In this document: positions 60,210-64,000 of the stretch, piece after piece
Numbering within the stretch: the first letter of the stretch is position 1
Layout: each line of letters begins with the position of its first letter
Assembly (NCBI GenBank): GCA_963728825.1
Contig: CAVSLA010000002.1
Location: 62,001 to 126,000 of the forward strand
Direction of reading: 5' to 3'
From: CAVREM01 sp963728825
GTDB lineage: Bacteria > Acidobacteriota > Vicinamibacteria > Vicinamibacterales > CAVVIG01
Length of the DNA: 64,000 nucleotides
Notes under the pieces: model-generated
Database searches by the model: none
What the model was told of the DNA's origin: nothing
Seen by the model: only the letters and a program-made list of their open reading frames with translations
Made by a program: the position numbers and the translations under genes

Positions 60210-62071
60210 CGGACGTCGTCACGCGGAAGTTGACGGGGTGGGTCGCGGCCTTCGCGCTGCTGGCGTCTGCCGCTTCGGCACAAACGGACGTGGCGCTGAC
60301 CGTCGAATCCAGGAGCTGGATCGCCGGTTCGGGGTTCGACGAGGCCGCCTTCCGGCGGCAATGCGCCGATGCCGGCCTCGCTCTGGTGCCGCCCTCGTCG
60401 AAGCCGGATGCGGCGGCGGCCGTTCGGTACGTCGAAGCGCAGGGGCCCGGCTTCAGCGCGTTCGGGGTCGGCGATCCGATCGGCTACGGCACGACGATCA
60501 CTTACACCATGACGCTCGTCCGCGGCAGCAGCCGATCGCCGCTGCTGCGGCTCGCCGCCGAGGCGCGGACTCTTGAGGGGACGGCGCGAGAGGCGTTTCA
60601 CCGCGCTGCGGTGGACGCTTTGCAAGCGATGCCCGCGTATCGCCTGTCGTGCTCGGCGATGGCGGCGGTCCTCGGTTCGGTCGAACAGCAGCGACGGCTG
60701 CTGCCGTGGGCGGTCCTCAGCAGCGAGGCATTGCGGATTCTTGACAGCAGCGGGTTCCGGCCTGCGACCCTGGCGGACCGCGCGTACCTCGCGGTGGCAC
60801 GGCGCGATTTTTCGGCGGCAGAGGAGCTTGGTGCCGACGCGCTGGAGCCGATGATGCTCCTGTTCGTCAACAGCCGGACGGCGCGCGATGGCGTCGGCGA
60901 TTTTTCGGCTTTCACTCCTGACAACGCCAGAACCCTGGCCCGTGCCGCCGCGGCAATCGGGCGTGCCGGCGACGATCGCGCCGCCGACGCACTGGTCGTC
61001 TTTCTGAACGACTACCGCGACCAGCAGCACGCCGACCCGGCCGGCCCCGCAAGCTCCGCAATCACCGCGGCGTTGAACGCGCTGGCCGCCACCGGTCCGC
61101 AACTTGCGGCCAGCGTCCTGGATGACTGGGCCACCAACGCGGGCGGTGCGGTCGGTCAGCAGGCTCGCCGCGCGGCCGCGGCCCACAAATCCCGACTGGC
61201 CTCCGAGGATGCGTCGCTCACGCCGCTGTTGAAGCGGGCAGCCGCGTATGTCGCCCAATTCCGTCGCGAGCTGTCGGGCATCGTCGCCGAAGAGACCTAC
61301 GTCCAGGACGTCGGCCGCTCGCTCGGTTCATCGATCGACGTGCTTTCCGGGAGCGGTCAGGCGCTCGCCACCCATCGCGAGCTGCGATCGGACCTGCTGC
61401 TGGTCCGGCCCGGCGGCACCGAACGTCCGGTCGATTTTCGAGACGTGTTCGCGGTGGACGGCAAGGTCGTCCGCGATCGACACGAACGTCTGACCAGACT
61501 ATTCCTGGACAGGTCGGCGTCGGCGACGCAGCAGCTCAACGAGATCATCACCGAGAGCGCGCGTTTCAACATCGGCAACATTTATCGGAACGTCAACACG
61601 CCGACGCTGGCGCTGATGTTTCTGGAGCCCGAGCATCAGCGACGCTTCAGGTTCACGCGCGCGAAAGATCAGGCGCCGGCGCTGGCGACAGGCTGGGGTC
61701 GCGATGGCCAGCCGGCGTCGGATCGCTTCGTGCTGCCGCCCTTGCTCACCGTGATCGAGTTTCAGGAAGCCCAGAAGAACACGCTGATCCGCCGGAGCAC
61801 CAGCGGCGGCGACCTGCCGGTGCGCGGGCGCTTCTGGATCGATCCGGGGACAGGCCGGGTCCTGGCGAGCGAACTGATCGTGAACGATCCGCTGGTGCGC
61901 GCGACGATCAACATCAGTTACCAGTCCGACGGGCTGGACGGCCTGCTGCCGCCCGCCGAGATGCGCGAGCGCTATACCAACAACCGCGACCGCTCGACCA
62001 TCAGCGGGACGGCCACCTACGGAAAGCTGCGCCGGTTTCAGGTAAAGGTCGACGAGACCATCCGGAAATGA
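60206..62071 (+). CDS. secreted acidobacterial hypothetical protein
   Basis: 621 residues with a Sec signal (WVAAFALLASAASAQ). The N-terminal half is alpha-rich with Ala repeats; the C-terminal half has RELSGIVAEETYVQDVGR, LRSDLLLVRPGGTERPVDFR and NIYRNVNTPTLALMFL, a pattern I associate with large acidobacterial families of unknown function, with a LolA-like beta end (DPGTGRVLASELIVNDPLVR). No enzyme motif. It overlaps the ATPase gene at its start and the heme-motif gene at its end (both ATGA), so it belongs to a coupled operon. Confidence 0.6.
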   Translation: MTDVVTRKLTGWVAAFALLASAASAQTDVALTVESRSWIAGSGFDEAAFRRQCADAGLALVPPSSKPDAAAAVRYVEAQGPGFSAFGVGDPIGYGTTITYTMTLVRGSSRSPLLRLAAEARTLEGTAREAFHRAAVDALQAMPAYRLSCSAMAAVLGSVEQQRRLLPWAVLSSEALRILDSSGFRPATLADRAYLAVARRDFSAAEELGADALEPMMLLFVNSRTARDGVGDFSAFTPDNARTLARAAAAIGRAGDDRAADALVVFLNDYRDQQHADPAGPASSAITAALNALAATGPQLAASVLDDWATNAGGAVGQQARRAAAAHKSRLASEDASLTPLLKRAAAYVAQFRRELSGIVAEETYVQDVGRSLGSSIDVLSGSGQALATHRELRSDLLLVRPGGTERPVDFRDVFAVDGKVVRDRHERLTRLFLDRSASATQQLNEIITESARFNIGNIYRNVNTPTLALMFLEPEHQRRFRFTRAKDQAPALATGWGRDGQPASDRFVLPPLLTVIEFQEAQKNTLIRRSTSGGDLPVRGRFWIDPGTGRVLASELIVNDPLVRATINISYQSDGLDGLLPPAEMRERYTNNRDRSTISGTATYGKLRRFQVKVDETIRK

Positions 62072-63347
62072 CCGTCCCCCGCGCGTCACTACTGGCGCTG
62101 TGCTGCGTCTGGCTGGTTGGGGTGGTGCTACCTGCACAGTCCGACGACCGACAGTTTTCGGGATCGCGTGACCATCCCGCGATTCAGTACCGAAACGACC
62201 TGCCTCCGATCCGGTCGCCCTGCTGAATCGTCGTATCGCCGCGGGCCAGGTGACCCTCGAGTTCGAGCGGCCATTTGGTTATCTCCGGTCTGTGCTGGCA
62301 GCGCTCGAGATCCCGATCGAGTCACAGGTGCTGGTGTTCTCGAAGACCAGCCTGCAGAGCCAGTTGATCGGCCCCGCGAGCCCCCGTGCGATCTTCTTCA
62401 ACGACACAGTCGCCGTGGGTTGGATTCCGCGAGCTCCGCTCCTCGAAATAGCATCGCAGGATCCCGAGCAGGGTGTGCTCTTCTACGGGTTGTCGAGTCA
62501 AGCGCACGGCGACCCGCCACTCCAGCGGATGGACCGGACCTGTCTGGTTTGTCACGTGTCGGCGAGCACACTCGGGGTGCCCGGAATAGCTGTCGGCAGC
62601 ATTGCACCGGGCCAGGATGGGTTGCCGTCATCGGCCCCCGCGTACACGACCGACCACCGGACACCGATGGCGAAGCGCTGGGGCGGCTGGTTCGTCACCG
62701 GCACCCACGGGCCGACCCGGCATCGGGGAAATGCATTCCTGGCAGCGGATGCCGCAGACGATGTGGTGGTCGGACCTGACTCGCTGAACGTGGAGTCGCT
62801 CGATCGTTGGTTCGACGTCGGGAAGTACCCGGCGCGACACAGCGACATTGCCGCGCTCATGGTGCTCGAGCACCAGGGCCACATGACGAATCTGCTCACG
62901 CGGCTCGGCTGGGAGGCCCGCATCGCTCTCTACGACAATCCGCAGGCGGCGGAGACGACTCTCGATCCCATCGTCCGTGAGGTCGTCGATTACATGCTGT
63001 TCGTCGACGAAGCCGCTCTTGCCGCCCCGGTCCGCAGCTCATCAGGTTTCGTGGAGAGTTTCGCAGCCCGCGGCATGCGCGACAGCCGCGGCCGCAGCTT
63101 GAAAACGCTCGACCTGCAGACACGATTGCTGCGCTATCCGTGCAGCTTCATGATCTATACGCCGGCATTCGATCGACTGCCGTCGCTGGCGAAGCAGGCG
63201 GTGTATCAACGGATGTGGGCAATCCTGACCGGGGAAGACGCTGCCAATCGCTATCGGCGCCTTTCGGCGGAGGACCGTCGTGCGGTCATCGAAATCCTGA
63301 GCGAAACGAAGAGCGACTTGCCCTCCTACTTCAAGCCGGGCCGGTAG
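62068..63347 (+). CDS. secreted heme-motif protein of unknown function (frameshifted)
   Basis: About 426 residues after correction. A Sec signal (LLALCCVWLVGVVLPAQS) is followed by HPAIQYRNDLP, where the frame breaks near 62206 and resumes one base short with DPVALLNRRIAAGQVTLEFE. The break is -1/+2, unlike the CG-loss sites. The body carries one heme motif C-L-V-C-H in RTCLVCHVS and KRWGGWFVTGTHGPTRHRGN with candidate distal His residues. Relatives are unnamed c-heme proteins. ATG 62068 overlaps the upstream stop. Confidence 0.6.
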
Positions 63348-63361
63348 GGCAACGAGGGTGC

Positions 63362-64000
63362 ATGACGTTTACCGAGGAGTCGCTGCAAGCGTACGCCGAG
63401 CTGATTGTCAGAATCGGGGTCAATCTGCGTGCCGGCCAGCGCCTGCTGGTCATCGGCCCGCTGGCCAATGGCGGCGCGTCGCTCGAAGCGGCGCCGCTCA
63501 TCAGACGGATCGCGAAGAGCGCCTACCGCGCCGGTGCGCCGCTCGTCGAAGTGCTCTGGGGCGACGAAGAACTGCTGCGCAGCCGATTCGAACACGCGCC
63601 GCGGGAATCGCTGCAGCTGTTTTCAGATTGGCTGCCGCGGGCGCTCGTGGAGCATGTCGAGCACGATCATGCCGTGCTGTCGGTCTACGCCAACGATCCC
63701 GATCAGCTGAAGGATCAGGATCCGGCCTTGATTACCGCAGTTCAACAGGCGACGTCGCGCTCCGTCCGCCAGTTCCGCGAGCACATCTCTCGAAATCAGA
63801 TCAACTGGACGGTGGTCGCCGCGGCCGGGGCGCGCTGGGCGGCGAAGGTGTTTCCCGACGTCGCACCGGAGCGGCAGGTGCACGAGTTGTGGAATGCCAT
63901 CGGCCGTCTGTGCCGGCTCGATCAAACCGATCCGCTGGCCGCCTGGGAGCGGCATCTGGCCAGCCTCGCCGCGCGGCGTGACGTGCTGAACGCCAAGCGG
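63362..64000 (+). CDS. M29-family aminopeptidase (3' truncated by window end)
   Basis: 213 residues seen, open at the window edge. The N-terminal part fits M29 (AmpS/AmpT) metallo-aminopeptidases: ESLQAYAELIVRIGVNLRAG, QRLLVIGP, and later VHELWNAIGRLCRLDQTDPL. The metal-binding C-terminal region is outside the window. ATG 63362 follows the previous gene by 14 bp with AACGAGG upstream. Confidence 0.8.
   Translation, partial: MTFTEESLQAYAELIVRIGVNLRAGQRLLVIGPLANGGASLEAAPLIRRIAKSAYRAGAPLVEVLWGDEELLRSRFEHAPRESLQLFSDWLPRALVEHVEHDHAVLSVYANDPDQLKDQDPALITAVQQATSRSVRQFREHISRNQINWTVVAAAGARWAAKVFPDVAPERQVHELWNAIGRLCRLDQTDPLAAWERHLASLAARRDVLNAKR

Overview
The window is GC-rich bacterial chromosome, most likely from an acidobacterium of the Vicinamibacteria type. 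The evidence is family content: an ADOP/MacB-like 'duplicated' permease, a VWA protein of the acidobacterial kind, two DUF5916 outer-membrane proteins, PQQ-type dehydrogenases, a DUF1592-DUF1552-ankyrin operon, DUF3617, DUF4142 and an M2 dipeptidase. This placement is inference from families, not from a marker gene. I see no rRNA, tRNA, CRISPR array, phage or insertion sequence.

Layout. 0-4.6 kb: the end of an alginate-export-type porin, then a NrtA/B/C/D-like ABC importer (binding protein, permease, two ATPases). 4.8-7.7 kb: a small hypothetical gene and a PQQ-dependent dehydrogenase. 7.8-10.8 kb, minus strand: a kinase-like membrane protein, a DAC-like (DACNV-type) sensor and a 2-oxoglutarate/Fe dioxygenase. 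11-17.3 kb: M2 peptidase, RtcB, hybrid histidine kinase. 17.4-23.3 kb, minus strand: ADOP permease, DUF3617, DUF5916. 23.4-26.4 kb: TerC, ABC ATPase, sodium:solute symporter. 26.5-38.8 kb: mostly secreted proteins (cytochrome/copper-oxygenase, beta-propellers, DUF5916, VWA, DUF4142, CehA-like hydrolase, NHL protein, metallo-beta-lactamase fold). 38.9-40.3 kb: FMN-binding plus polyferredoxin pair (a split NosR-like module). 40.3-45 kb, minus strand: argG followed by a pseudokinase-PEGA protein. 45-52.4 kb: cytochrome c, AraC regulator, DUF6265, then the DUF1592/DUF1552/ankyrin operon. 52.6-59.4 kb: DUF983, an LtaS-like membrane enzyme with a CDP-alcohol phosphatidyltransferase, and a compact set of dehydrogenase, divergent PTPS/QueD homologue, glycosyltransferase, methyltransferase and RibD-like reductase. 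59.4-64 kb: ABC ATPase translationally coupled to a secreted protein and a heme-motif protein, then the start of an M29 aminopeptidase.

Three sequence-level themes run through the window. (1) About 25 frameshifts, concentrated in argG and the DUF1592/DUF1552/ankyrin operon, nearly all shift the frame the same way and are repaired by restoring one CG/GC dinucleotide in an alternating C/G tract. This looks systematic (most likely a sequence artefact) rather than gene decay. (2) Many genes start exactly 6-7 nt after a TANNNT -10 box, so leaderless mRNAs are probably common. (3) Intergenic spaces, especially between convergent genes, carry 7-bp tandem repeats (GGAATTA, GTAGAAC, GGGCTMA, GCACCCR) or GCCGGGYC-type palindromes.

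The best candidate for an undescribed system is the 53.1-59.4 kb set (PTPS-like, RibD-like, GT, MT, dehydrogenase, CDP-alcohol transferase, LtaS-like). The 7.8-10.8 kb sensor/kinase-like/dioxygenase trio is second. No gap between genes exceeds about 300 bases; the longest (19829-20100) holds degenerate repeats.
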